Source: CBDHFF01 sp965262395 (GTDB lineage: Bacteria > Pseudomonadota > Alphaproteobacteria > Rickettsiales > Anaplasmataceae). From it: a stretch of 64,000 nucleotides of DNA. The first letter of the stretch is position 1, and every line of letters starts with the position of its first letter. This document shows, piece by piece, positions 47,158 through 56,256 of this stretch. The DNA lies in assembly GCA_965262395.1 (NCBI GenBank), contig OZ253531.1:1054001-1118000 (forward strand). Direction: 5' to 3'. Below the pieces are notes generated by a model. The model searched no databases. It was given only the letters and a program-made list of their open reading frames with translations, and was not told the DNA's origin. The position numbers and the translations under genes are program-made.

Positions 47158-47321
47158 AACTATGAACTATGAACTATGAACTATGAACTATGAACTATGA
47201 ACTATGAACTATGAACTATGAACTATGAACTATGAACTATGAACTATGAACTATGAACTATGAACTATGAACTATGAACTATGAACTATGAACTATGAAC
47301 TATGAACTATGAACTATGAAC
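47158..47321. repeat. 7-bp microsatellite (AACTATG), about 23 copies
   Basis: A perfect heptanucleotide array of 164 bases lies between two unique flanks, 36 bases beyond the stop codon of the S8 protease gene. Because 7 is not divisible by three, it would read through all three frames if translated. Perfect identity suggests active slippage. Confidence 0.98.
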
Positions 47322-47356
47322 AAAACTGAATCATCTTATTAAATAATTTTTATAAT

Positions 47357-49336
47357 TTAAAATTTATGCATCATATCAAAATTGATAGAATAGTTATCTG
47401 CCCCAGCTTGATTATTAAACTCTCCCAATACCCCTGCAACAAATTTTAGATCATCCTGAGATAATGAATAAGACAAAGATATATTGTACTTATTACTCCC
47501 CGCCAAAGATAGCTTCCGACTATTGTATATTACAACTCCATCATCAAGCATGCTAACTGGAACCTCAACTGTGACATCTCCATCATATATACGCATAGGA
47601 ACATCAAAAGCTAATATCAATTTATCTGATTGCAAAAAATTACCACTACGTGAGGCATTAATACCATAGGCCACAGATTGTATATCAGAAAATCTCTTAA
47701 ATAGTGAGTTTTTGTCAGCTTCAACAACGGTGGAGGCTAGATCAACATAAGCATCTATTTGACTATTATCTGCCACTTTATGTGATAATCCATAATGCAA
47801 AAAATAACTCTGTGCATCAGATATAGAAAACATTCCCTGTAGTTTATTACCCAATATATGATTTTTCTCCTTCATAATACCATGCGATATATTCATGGAT
47901 AATAGTTTATTATCCATCTCATAAGTATGCATTGCCAATTCTTGATTTTGATCTAATGAACTAGATATCATCAAGGAATTATTTAGGAGTTTTGTGGAGA
48001 AAGCACCATGATTACTATTATTGGAAAGATATGGCAGAGAAACGTTAGCAAAACTAACTGATGCTGTATCACTAATCATACCCTGTTTTACGCTAACATT
48101 ATCATTAAGCTCTACATCATGGACATTTTCATTAAATTTAACCAGAGCCTGATTAGTGCTGACATTAGGACTTATATAGTCATGCATATCTATATAAAAG
48201 TCTCGACTATATTCATCAAGTATCATAATATTATCTAATGATTTATTATTTGCCAAACCTCCTAATATAGACCCTATAGCCTGACCACGCTGAATTTCAA
48301 CGTGATCTCCAGATGAAGCAGGCAGGAAAGTTTTTCCATATGGTGACAGTGCTTTCTTTAGATCCATCAACCCATGCCCCCATTTATCACTAATCACTTT
48401 ATTAACCTCTGATCCTTTCGGATTTCTGGCGGTATTTAGCAATATCTTAATCAGATCTTTCATCTTAGCTTTGGGATGGGCCTCTTTCATGATCGCCAAT
48501 GCACCAGATACCTGAGGAGCGGCAAAAGACGTTCCTGAGGCATAAAGAAATGCTTTATTATTTTTATTACTGAGGGATAAAACGTTATCACCTCTAGCAC
48601 CTATGCAAAAATCCTTTGTAGCACCACATTGATTACTAGATTCACCCGCAGATTTATCAAACTTAGATAAATCACCATTATTATCCAAGGAAACAACAGA
48701 AATTATCATTCCATTCATAGATTTATCAGAGGCAAAACCAGCTGGTGTTACTGGTTGAGACTCACCATGATTGCCGGCAGAAGCAACAATTGCGATACCA
48801 TTGTTAGTTACAGAGCGAACCATTTTATAAAAATTAGGCGCCATGATCGCCATACTGACATTCAAGATGTCAACTTTATTTTTTATTGCATAGCTCATAA
48901 ATCTATCTGCATCCAAATGCTGATCAAATTTATCATTATCAGTGCGGTCATTGAAAATTTTTATTGGCAATATCTTTGCCCCATATGCGATTCCTTTATA
49001 AATATAACCATCTGCTTTGTAATTTGCCGCAATAACTCCAGAAACCGCTGTACCGTGCCAATAATTGTCATTCCATGAATCATCTACAAAGCTTTTGCCA
49101 TCAACATAAGATTTCTTAATGCCAATATGTCTCTTATAAAGACCACTATCCACAACCCCAATGAGAGAGCCTTTTCCAGAATATTTCAATTTATTATGTA
49201 TATATTTTATATCTTCATCTTCACAGGGAGTATATGGGACAACATCATGATACGAATGCGCCGATAATTCTGATATTCCAATGGAAAAAATATTACAAAA
49301 TATAAAAAGAAATTTAAGTAACATAAGTGGAACCAA
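47357..49336 (-). CDS. Secreted subtilisin-like serine protease (S8) with possible beta-barrel domain
   Basis: A signal peptide lies at about residues 1-27. The S8 catalytic triad is complete: Asp63 in VVDSGLY, His94 in HGTAVSG and Ser270 in SGTSFAAPQVSG, with the oxyanion Asn189 in GNHG. The peptidase domain ends near residue 330. The C-terminal 300 residues are rich in alternating polar and hydrophobic residues and end in phenylalanine (FDMMHKF), a common end for outer-membrane barrels. S8 proteases of the NalP/SphB1 type are autotransporters with this layout, so this is a plausible one, although the barrel itself is not proved. The gene is followed by a 7-bp repeat array. Confidence 0.8.
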   Translation of the reverse strand: MVPLMLLKFLFIFCNIFSIGISELSAHSYHDVVPYTPCEDEDIKYIHNKLKYSGKGSLIGVVDSGLYKRHIGIKKSYVDGKSFVDDSWNDNYWHGTAVSGVIAANYKADGYIYKGIAYGAKILPIKIFNDRTDNDKFDQHLDADRFMSYAIKNKVDILNVSMAIMAPNFYKMVRSVTNNGIAIVASAGNHGESQPVTPAGFASDKSMNGMIISVVSLDNNGDLSKFDKSAGESSNQCGATKDFCIGARGDNVLSLSNKNNKAFLYASGTSFAAPQVSGALAIMKEAHPKAKMKDLIKILLNTARNPKGSEVNKVISDKWGHGLMDLKKALSPYGKTFLPASSGDHVEIQRGQAIGSILGGLANNKSLDNIMILDEYSRDFYIDMHDYISPNVSTNQALVKFNENVHDVELNDNVSVKQGMISDTASVSFANVSLPYLSNNSNHGAFSTKLLNNSLMISSSLDQNQELAMHTYEMDNKLLSMNISHGIMKEKNHILGNKLQGMFSISDAQSYFLHYGLSHKVADNSQIDAYVDLASTVVEADKNSLFKRFSDIQSVAYGINASRSGNFLQSDKLILAFDVPMRIYDGDVTVEVPVSMLDDGVVIYNSRKLSLAGSNKYNISLSYSLSQDDLKFVAGVLGEFNNQAGADNYSINFDMMHKF

Positions 49337-49514
49337 ATACTAAAACAGAAAGGACTTCTATCCGTTGATCACAATTCTCAACAAATATAATTAAGAGAAT
49401 AAATCCTTTATCAAATCATAGTTATTTATTTAACGCTCTATCTTAAATATAGAACACACAACAAATGAACGAAATGTATACAACTAAATTTATATACAAA
49501 TTCAATGCCGCCCC

Positions 49515-50222
49515 CTATCTTCTTTCACCCATAAGATGTAACAAACTAATGAAGATATTTATGAAATTACAATAAAGAGATAACGCACCCATTATAGCAA
49601 CTTTAGAGCGGGCCTCATCCATAGAAGCCAGTTGATAATAAGCATCTTTCAGCCTTTGGGCATCATAGGCAGTAATACCTGTGAATAAAATAACACCTAA
49701 AATAGAAGTTGCAAACATCAACGCAGAACTTTGCAGAAACAAATTAACCACAGAGGCAATAACTATTCCGAATATTCCCATCATAAAAAATGAACCCATA
49801 GCAGTTAAATCTTTTTTGGTAGTATTACCATATAAAGCCATGGAAGAAAATAATACAGCAGTAATAAAAAACACGCGAGCTATACTACCACCAGTATAAA
49901 TAATAAATATATAAGACAGAGAAAGTCCCATTAACACAGCAAATAGCCCAAGGCAAATCTGCGCAGACTGCAAGCTCATAGATTGTATCTTAGAGCTAAT
50001 AACCATAACAAAAACTAAAGGAGCAAGAGCAACAACAAAGGAAAAGGCAGAACCAAACATCATTTGCATAAATGCATCAGAAGATGACGCAGTATAAGCA
50101 ACCAAACCCGTCACAGCAAGAGCAGTAGCCATATAATTGTATATACTTACCAAGTACTTACGTAGACCTAGATCATAAGAAGGCTGACTAATTCCAGCTT
50201 TACTGTTCTGATTGACAAACAT
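49515..50222 (-). CDS. Bax inhibitor-1 / YccA family membrane protein
   Basis: The 235-residue product has seven membrane segments and the family pattern: YLVSIYNYMATALAVTGLVAY near the N-terminus, GLSLSYIFIIYTGGSIARVFFITAVLF in the middle, and the charged-residue-containing segment FTGITAYDAQRLKD near residue 190, ending with ALSLYCNFINIFISLLHLMG. Bacterial BI-1 proteins are pH-sensing calcium leak channels or regulators of membrane proteases such as FtsH (YccA). The gene is solitary and leftward. Confidence 0.95.
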   Translation of the reverse strand: MFVNQNSKAGISQPSYDLGLRKYLVSIYNYMATALAVTGLVAYTASSSDAFMQMMFGSAFSFVVALAPLVFVMVISSKIQSMSLQSAQICLGLFAVLMGLSLSYIFIIYTGGSIARVFFITAVLFSSMALYGNTTKKDLTAMGSFFMMGIFGIVIASVVNLFLQSSALMFATSILGVILFTGITAYDAQRLKDAYYQLASMDEARSKVAIMGALSLYCNFINIFISLLHLMGERR

Positions 50223-50449
50223 ATTTATAAACTCCCACTACACAACAAATAAGTAACAAAAAACACTGCACAAAAAACCTAATATTTGCCAATAAGTAAC
50301 AATACAGTTTTGTCTACTGTAGCATATTTCACATCCCTAATCAATACATATTTGAACCAGCTTATACAAAAGTCAACACAAAATAATTGATCAAACAGCA
50401 AATAAATATTACATTAGTAATGGAAGCATTAATAAAGTGACATAGTTAA

Positions 50450-51073
50450 ATGATTAGCTCAAAAATAAATATACATATAATATTCATTATATTAATGCTA
50501 ACTCCCTTTGTTTGCAACGCCTACACGGATAAAGACAATAAGAAAAAATTGAATAATATAGAGTGCTTGAATTGCTACAATTGGCAGATTGTGGAAGGAA
50601 ATAAAGGTGGCGTCAAGTATTTTTATACTTTTTCTCGCCCAGCAATAAAAACAGACACCTCAATAAATCGCAATGCCCCTTTCATTGCTATACATCCTCA
50701 CATATCAAATAATAAAGATACACAATTAGTAAATTTTAACAAACTTGAAATACAAGCTGTCTCTGGCTTTTTATACGATAATCAAGACACAGAAATTACA
50801 ACTGAAATTAGAGACCGAGAATTTAATTATTATTTATTCACACACGGATATTCCTCCTGGACATATAACCAACACACAGATATCCAATTAATAAATGATC
50901 TAAAAAAATGCCAAAGATTCCATATCACGAGCCACTTCTCTCAAACACAAAAAATAACTGATACATTCTCGTGTGCTGGACTAACAAATGCCTTAAGTAG
51001 AATCGATAGCATGAACAAAAAATTAATAACATCTCAAAAAGGAGATATAGATAACAATAAAAAAGTCAAATAA
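50450..51073 (+). CDS. Secreted protein resembling invasion-associated locus B (IalB) family
   Basis: Residues 1-24 form a signal peptide ending in CNA-Y. The mature part of about 183 residues has WQIVEGN near residue 46, a middle block of hydrophobic strands (FLYDNQDTEITTEIRDREFNYYLFTHGYSSWTYNQHTD) and near the end DTFSCAGLTNALSRIDSMNK, which resembles the DTFSL-GFT-AL motif of IalB-type periplasmic proteins. IalB of Bartonella helps entry into red blood cells, but similar proteins occur widely in Alphaproteobacteria. I class it as IalB-like with moderate confidence. Its stop codon begins the 119-bp repeat array. Confidence 0.5.
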   Translation: MISSKINIHIIFIILMLTPFVCNAYTDKDNKKKLNNIECLNCYNWQIVEGNKGGVKYFYTFSRPAIKTDTSINRNAPFIAIHPHISNNKDTQLVNFNKLEIQAVSGFLYDNQDTEITTEIRDREFNYYLFTHGYSSWTYNQHTDIQLINDLKKCQRFHITSHFSQTQKITDTFSCAGLTNALSRIDSMNKKLITSQKGDIDNNKKVK

Positions 51074-51457
51074 ATTGCATAAAATTTATAAGACAAATAT
51101 TTTTTATACTTCCACCAGGAACCATATCTAGCCAAAATGTTATGAGCATCTAAAGACAAAGGTAACTTACAGAGTATTACCCACACTGATAAATTGCATA
51201 AAATTTATAAGACAAATATTTCTTATATTTTCACCAGGAACCATATCTAACCAAAATGTTATGAGCACCTAAAAACAAGGATAACTCACAGAGTATTACC
51301 CACACTGATAAATTGCATAAAATTAATAAGACAAATATTTCTTATATTTTCACCAGGAACCATATCTAACCAAAATGTTATGAGCATCTAAAGACAAAGA
51401 TAACTCACAGATTATCACCCGCACTGATAAATTGCATAAAATTTACAAGACAAACAA
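51071..51457. repeat. 119-bp tandem repeat, 3 copies plus a fragment
   Basis: TAAATTGCATAAAAT recurs at 51071, 51190, 51309 and 51428, with a period of exactly 119. The first unit begins with the stop codon of the IalB-like gene, and the array fills the space up to the tyrS stop codon. Each unit contains CACCAGGAACCATATCTA and CACAGAGTATTACCCACACT (last copy altered). No further gene lies in this 400-base stretch. Confidence 0.97.
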
Positions 51458-51473
51458 TAATCTGTTATATGCA

Positions 51474-52943
51474 TTAGTTTAATTTTAGTATAAATTGCTT
51501 CTTTTTCCCCAAAGATACATTCATAATACCATCTTGAAAATCATTTATCGATACCAATTGCTGAACATCCGAGATTCTATCTCCATTAATATATACCCCC
51601 CCAGAAGAGATCAATCTTTTTACTTTACCAATAGAATCGACCATACCTAAGCTATTGAATAACTTTGTAAAAAACACCCCATCCTTTATTATGGATTTTT
51701 TAACAAAATACTCAGGAATTAATCCTACTGTAGAATCGATATTAGAAATAAAAGATATTGTACTATCATCATCGAATAACTGCTTGGATAAAGTTGCAAT
51801 TATTTCATTTTTAATTTTAACCAATTCACCGATATCAGTAATGAATTTCAATTCTTTATGAGCCTCAATGCCGCTATACAAATACAAACAATCTCCCAAA
51901 CAGCAAGATGGAATATTTCGTATATATTCTCCAACCTTAATCGCAGACATCTTTGACAACTCCTCTATGGTCAAAAGACTTTCATAGCCTGTACAACGAA
52001 GAAGTAGTGCAGATTTTGCTAAAACCTCTTTAGCATCATTAATTTCTTTTCCACTAAGCTTCTCTAGTTTTTCAATCTCACTGATATCAACACTGGTAAA
52101 CAAGCGAAGCCATCTACCTACATCTCTGTCATCAACATTCCTAAAATATTGATAATAATCAAAATCACTACATTCATCCGGATTTAACCAAATAGCTCCA
52201 GATTCCGTTTTCCCCATTTTTACTCCTGAGGCACTAGTAATTAATGGCGTTGTTAGAGCAAATAAATTACCTTTAACTCCCTTTCTTCTAGCTAAATCAA
52301 TACCACTTACTATGTTACCCCATTGATCAGAGCCTCCGATCTGCACATTACAATTATATCTTTTATATAATTCAAAGAAGTCATATGCTTGCAGAAGTAA
52401 ATAATTGAATTCCAGAAAACTCAAATGCTGCTCTCGTTCCAAGCGCAACTTCACACTTTCAAAATTCAGCATATTATTGATTGAAAAATGAACACCTATT
52501 TCACGAAGAAATTCTATATAATTTAGACTATTTAACCACTCAGAATTCTTAACAAAGATAACCTCTTTCATCTCTTTGCAATACACTGAATTATGACCAG
52601 ATGGGATCAAGAAGCGAGAAATACTCTTCTTTATACCTTCAACATTAGCCTGAATTCCATCCTTATCTAACATTTTTCTAGTTTTGTCCTTACCAGAAGG
52701 ATCACCTACCATAGTAGTAGCATCACCAAGCACTACTATAGCTTGATGCCCAAATTTTTGTAATGCCCTTAATATCATTATTTGCACTAGGCTACCAATA
52801 TGCAAAGAAGATGCCGTACAATCAAACCCTATATAGGCAGTAATCTTTTTATCTTCATCGAATATCTCTTTAAGCCCTGGCAAATCAGTGCATTGATTCA
52901 AATAGCCCCTATCCTCAAAGAAAGAAGACAAAAAATTAGACAA
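51474..52943 (-). CDS. tyrS: Tyrosyl-tRNA synthetase
   Basis: TyrRS attaches tyrosine to its tRNA. The class I HIGH motif is HIGS at residues 48-51, the KMSKS loop is KMGKT at about residue 245 (the usual alphaproteobacterial variant), and QIGGSDQWGNIVSGIDLARR lies between. The C-terminal S4 RNA-binding domain includes KRLISSGGVYINGDRI. At 489 residues it is longer than the usual 400-430, with an insertion around residues 320-390 (SCCLGDCLYLYSGIEAHKEL). The gene converges with the IalB-like gene; the 641 bases before it are filled by 78-bp repeats. Confidence 0.97.
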   Translation of the reverse strand: MSNFLSSFFEDRGYLNQCTDLPGLKEIFDEDKKITAYIGFDCTASSLHIGSLVQIMILRALQKFGHQAIVVLGDATTMVGDPSGKDKTRKMLDKDGIQANVEGIKKSISRFLIPSGHNSVYCKEMKEVIFVKNSEWLNSLNYIEFLREIGVHFSINNMLNFESVKLRLEREQHLSFLEFNYLLLQAYDFFELYKRYNCNVQIGGSDQWGNIVSGIDLARRKGVKGNLFALTTPLITSASGVKMGKTESGAIWLNPDECSDFDYYQYFRNVDDRDVGRWLRLFTSVDISEIEKLEKLSGKEINDAKEVLAKSALLLRCTGYESLLTIEELSKMSAIKVGEYIRNIPSCCLGDCLYLYSGIEAHKELKFITDIGELVKIKNEIIATLSKQLFDDDSTISFISNIDSTVGLIPEYFVKKSIIKDGVFFTKLFNSLGMVDSIGKVKRLISSGGVYINGDRISDVQQLVSINDFQDGIMNVSLGKKKQFILKLN

Positions 52944-53584
52944 AATAACTCTCCAAAAACAAAATTAATAATAATCAAGATAAGGCTAATAAAGATTAGC
53001 CTTACAAATCCAAACTTTTTGAAAGAATAACTGGAATATCAACTAGACTCAGTTATAGATCCTTCACATATAACTTTAACGCACTCTATCTTCATTTTAA
53101 AGAAATAACTGGAATATCAACTAGACTCAGTTATAGATCCTTCACATATAACTTTAACGCACTCTATCTTCATTTTAAAGAAATAACTGGAATATCAATT
53201 AGACTCAGTTATAGATCCTTCACATATAACTTTAACGCACTCTATCTTCATTTTAAAGAAATAACTGGAATATCAATTAGGCTCAGTTATAGATCCTTCA
53301 CATATAACTTTAACGCACTCTATCTTCATTTTAAAGAAATAACTGGAATATCAACTAGGCTCAGTTATAGATCCTTCACATATAACTTTAACGCACTCTA
53401 TCTTCATTTTAAAGAAATAACTGGAATATCAACTAGGCTCAGTTATAGATCCTTCACATATAACTTTAACGTACCTTCTCTTCATTTTAAAGAAATAACT
53501 GGAATATCAACTAGGCTCAGTTATAGATCTTTCACATATAACTTTAACGTACCTTCTCTTCATTTTAAAGAAATAACTGGAATA
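52944..53584. repeat. 78-bp tandem repeat, 7 copies plus the gene end (3' tail duplications)
   Basis: CTGGAATATC recurs at 53031, 53109, 53187, 53265, 53343, 53421, 53499 and 53577 (period 78). The last copy is the true 3' end of the HD-like gene. Each of the other copies carries the same end, VICEGSITE-S plus the TGA stop codon on the minus strand, so the tail of the gene has been copied seven times downstream. Small differences (CGCACTCTATC or CGTACCTTCTC) mark subgroups. The first 90 bases before the array are simple AT-rich DNA. Confidence 0.97.
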
Positions 53585-54253
53585 TCAACTAGGCTCAGTT
53601 ATAGATCCTTCACATATAACTCTACCGTATTGCTCTTCAACGTACTTAGTTGCAGCTTTTTCCATATCATCTAAAATACTAGTACCCAGCAGACTTTCCA
53701 TTATTTTATTCAAGCGTTTATGATGAAAATACAACCCAACTTTTCTTAATAAGTTTTGCGCATCACTAGACATACGTTCATATTCAAATTTACATCTAGA
53801 CTCTAAGACCCCAGATTCGGAATCGTGATAAAAAGGCGTACTCATATGTATAAATGATAAAGCATCAGCGTCACGCAATAATTTAGATCTAACGCACTTG
53901 CCTACGTCATGGTTACAAATCAACTCACAAACATCTTCTATATATTCTTCTTCACAATCATTCTTACGCATAACATTCCTTAACACGTCAGCACTTTGTT
54001 TGTTAGAAGCCTTCACATATCCCTCATAATCAGAATAATTTTCGGGATTAATTCTAGTACTAACACTTGCTCTCTCTAAATCACTACCTCTCGCAGCCAA
54101 GAGCAAATTAATATCCGCACTACGCTCTAGTTGCAACAGCCAATAAACAGTTGCGCCAGAGTGAACTAAATCCTCTTCATTGCTAGAACACTTAAGCATG
54201 GAGATAATATCTTCATAAACTCTAAAATATTTATCCATAGACAAAAACGACAT
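53585..54253 (-). CDS. HD-domain-like protein of unknown function
   Basis: I set the start at the ATG at 54251-54253, which follows GAGG by seven bases, giving 222 residues; an upstream TTG lacks a site. A pattern typical of HD-superfamily folds can be seen: His31 in VHSGATVYWLLQLER, an acidic pair at SD58 in the place where HD would be, then NHDVGK at 114-119 and RDADALSFIHM at 127-137. The usual first HD pair is altered (RGSDLERA), so metal binding is uncertain. There is no signal peptide. The substrate is unknown. Its C-terminal tail is the unit of a seven-fold downstream array. Confidence 0.6.
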   Translation of the reverse strand: MSFLSMDKYFRVYEDIISMLKCSSNEEDLVHSGATVYWLLQLERSADINLLLAARGSDLERASVSTRINPENYSDYEGYVKASNKQSADVLRNVMRKNDCEEEYIEDVCELICNHDVGKCVRSKLLRDADALSFIHMSTPFYHDSESGVLESRCKFEYERMSSDAQNLLRKVGLYFHHKRLNKIMESLLGTSILDDMEKAATKYVEEQYGRVICEGSITEPS

Positions 54254-54455
54254 AAGCAAACCTCATTTCGAAACTACATTCAATGCGCGCAATTGTATCA
54301 GACATTTTACACATGTACAATAGTATATTATATCAAACATAATCTACATTATTATATTGCAAAATAAATTTTGTTATTTTTATCATTTTCTTCCCTTGAA
54401 GATTAATCATAAATTGTTTATACTGAAAAGGTTTTATATAAATTTGGGTGTTATT

Positions 54456-55455
54456 ATGGCAGAAAGCGCAAAGAGAAGAGTATCTGGATATGTTATACTA
54501 GGCTTACTTCAGGTCATAGACTATACAAAAAAAATAAACAGCTATACGATAACCCAACAACATGACCCCTCATCATATAGCATATAGCGAAGATACAGAC
54601 AGCTATACGATAACCCAACAACATGACTCCACATCATATAGCAAAGAAGAGTTGGATGCATTAAGCCAAAAAGACAAGGATGCAATGAAAAGGGTATTCT
54701 TTGGCAACAAAGGCAACAACCCCTCTAAAGATGGCATCTTTAATTTGACTAAAGACTGTATTAATAACGCTGCTAAAGATGGTATTAAGTTTGATCCTAC
54801 TACTACTTTGCAATTCTTAACTAAGCAAACGCTAGATACACTAAGAAAAAAAGGACAAGATATTGTTCCAGTAGTGAATTATTCGCCATTTAAACATGCT
54901 TTAAAAATACCCGTATTATTTAGAGACGATCAATTGAGCCTGTACTTTCCTATATTACGTATTGCCTATATAAATAAGGAAAAAGAATTGGTATTAACAC
55001 CTTATTTTGTAATTAGCCCTGAAGGAGTAACAGCCGACGTACACAAAGAAAAAGTAATAGATCTAGATCATCCAACTGCATTACCAAATAAAGCACTGAA
55101 ATCTCAACCATTAACCAAATTTACTGGCCTTGTGCTTCATTATGAAGGCATGAAAGAACTTTATTCTGGAATTCAGGGACAGTTTTCTATAAACCTTGAT
55201 GAACCGAAAGATATAATTACTAAGAAGACAAAATCTTCTCAAATAGTAAGCTTTCATAACATGGGAGAAAGCATAATAATTGCTCCTGCATTAACAGAGT
55301 ATTGTTGTAATATTACACAGCAGGCTGATCTTCCTTGTTCTAAACTCTGTATAAATAGGAGGATCCCATACCAAGCGCCTACTGATACTTCTTTAATAAG
55401 TCCTTTAGAACAAACCCCACCACAACCAGAAGACAATTCTCCTGGTTATGCATAA
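54456..55455 (+). pseudogene. Accessory protein gene disrupted at its start by a 61-bp duplication
   Basis: The likely original start is the ATG at 54456 (MAESAKRRVSGYVILGL...), which runs into NSYTITQQHD-SSYS and stops at 54585-54587. The same segment is repeated 61 bases on, and because 61 is not divisible by three the following frame is shifted: a second frame starting with ATG at 54562 continues DSYTITQQHD-TSYSKEELDA to 55455 (297 codons). This second frame may be translated on its own, giving a hydrophilic protein with a central part of LRKKGQDIVPVVNYSPFKHALKIPVLF and a proline-rich end. No family is recognised. More stop-interrupted codons follow its stop (SQQAQGE, then LDQAPLEVF), which hints at a decaying C-terminus. 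Confidence 0.6.
54538..54647 (+). repeat. 61-bp direct duplication
   Basis: ACAGCTATACGATAACCC occurs at 54538 and 54599, with about 45 nearly identical bases in each copy. The copies differ by two or three bases in the ACATGACCCCTCATC versus ACATGACTCCACATC part. The duplication explains the early stop and shift of frame. Confidence 0.9.
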
Positions 55456-55542
55456 TCACAGCAAGCTCAGGGAGAGTAACAACAAGAGTTGGATCAAGCC
55501 CCTCTTGAAGTCTTTTTAGTCATAACAATAAGGAGATAAGCC

Positions 55543-56256
55543 ATGGACATTACAAGACAACCTGGACTTAATCAAGCAAGAGTACATGGATACAGTGAGG
55601 AGTTTGCGCCTTTGTTAGACGCTAACCCTTCATATAATATTGAAGCGACAGATGAGAATATCCCTGAAACTACGCTACAACAATTTAATCGCTTCATGAA
55701 AAATCTTTTTGTTAACATATTAGGATACTGCTTCCTTTCCGCAGCAGAACGGATTAGGGCTAGAACAGATCGCCGCCTCGATAACTTCAATAGCCCTGAG
55801 GATTTAGACATAAACCATAGCGATGCCACATGTAGAGAAAATTCTCCTCCCGCCTACACTGTTGACGATCAATCCCCTTATTCTACTGCTCCCACTACTG
55901 CTTTAACAGGTAATAATACTAGCCATGAAGATCTAAACAGAAACCCTGGCGAAGAGATGTGTACAGAAAATGATTCTCCTCCCGCCTACACTGTTGACGA
56001 TCAATCCCCTTATTCTACTGCTCCCACTACTGCTTTAACAGGTAATAATACTAGCCATGAAAGTCCACGCACAAACTTTAGCATGCGCACCGATGACAGA
56101 GAAAACACACCTTCTCCTTCTGTCCATCCAAACACCCCTCTTTCTCCCGACACTGACGATCTTCCTCCCTACACTGTTGACGATCAAAACCCTAATTATA
56201 CTGCTTTTTTTGCAAATACTAGTGTGAACCATGGGTATTCATACATAAACACCTAA
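55543..56256 (+). CDS. PPxY-motif repeat protein, possible secreted effector
   Basis: A strong ribosome binding site (AAGGAG, eight bases) precedes the ATG. The 237-residue product has no signal peptide. A hydrophobic segment (NLFVNILGYCFLSAAERI, about residues 54-71) precedes a long proline- and threonine-rich tail. That tail has two copies of a 44-residue unit (period 132 bases) containing SPPAYTVDDQSPYST, with PPAY at residues 102-105 and 146-149, and a third related site LPPYTVDDQ at 207-215. PPxY and LPxY are motifs that bind WW domains of eukaryotic proteins such as NEDD4-type ubiquitin ligases. This makes a host-directed role attractive but unproved. The C-terminal end is followed by a shifted copy of its own sequence. 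Confidence 0.6.
   Translation: MDITRQPGLNQARVHGYSEEFAPLLDANPSYNIEATDENIPETTLQQFNRFMKNLFVNILGYCFLSAAERIRARTDRRLDNFNSPEDLDINHSDATCRENSPPAYTVDDQSPYSTAPTTALTGNNTSHEDLNRNPGEEMCTENDSPPAYTVDDQSPYSTAPTTALTGNNTSHESPRTNFSMRTDDRENTPSPSVHPNTPLSPDTDDLPPYTVDDQNPNYTAFFANTSVNHGYSYINT

Larger units (their letters stand above)
46725..47356. other. Repeat-filled spacer between the S8 protease and pepA
   Basis: About 630 bases between the pepA start region and the stop codon of the S8 protease gene contain no ORF that I can support. They hold five copies of a 67-bp repeat and about 23 copies of a 7-bp repeat, listed separately. The pepA promoter must lie in or near these arrays, and their length could affect its activity. 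Confidence 0.75.
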
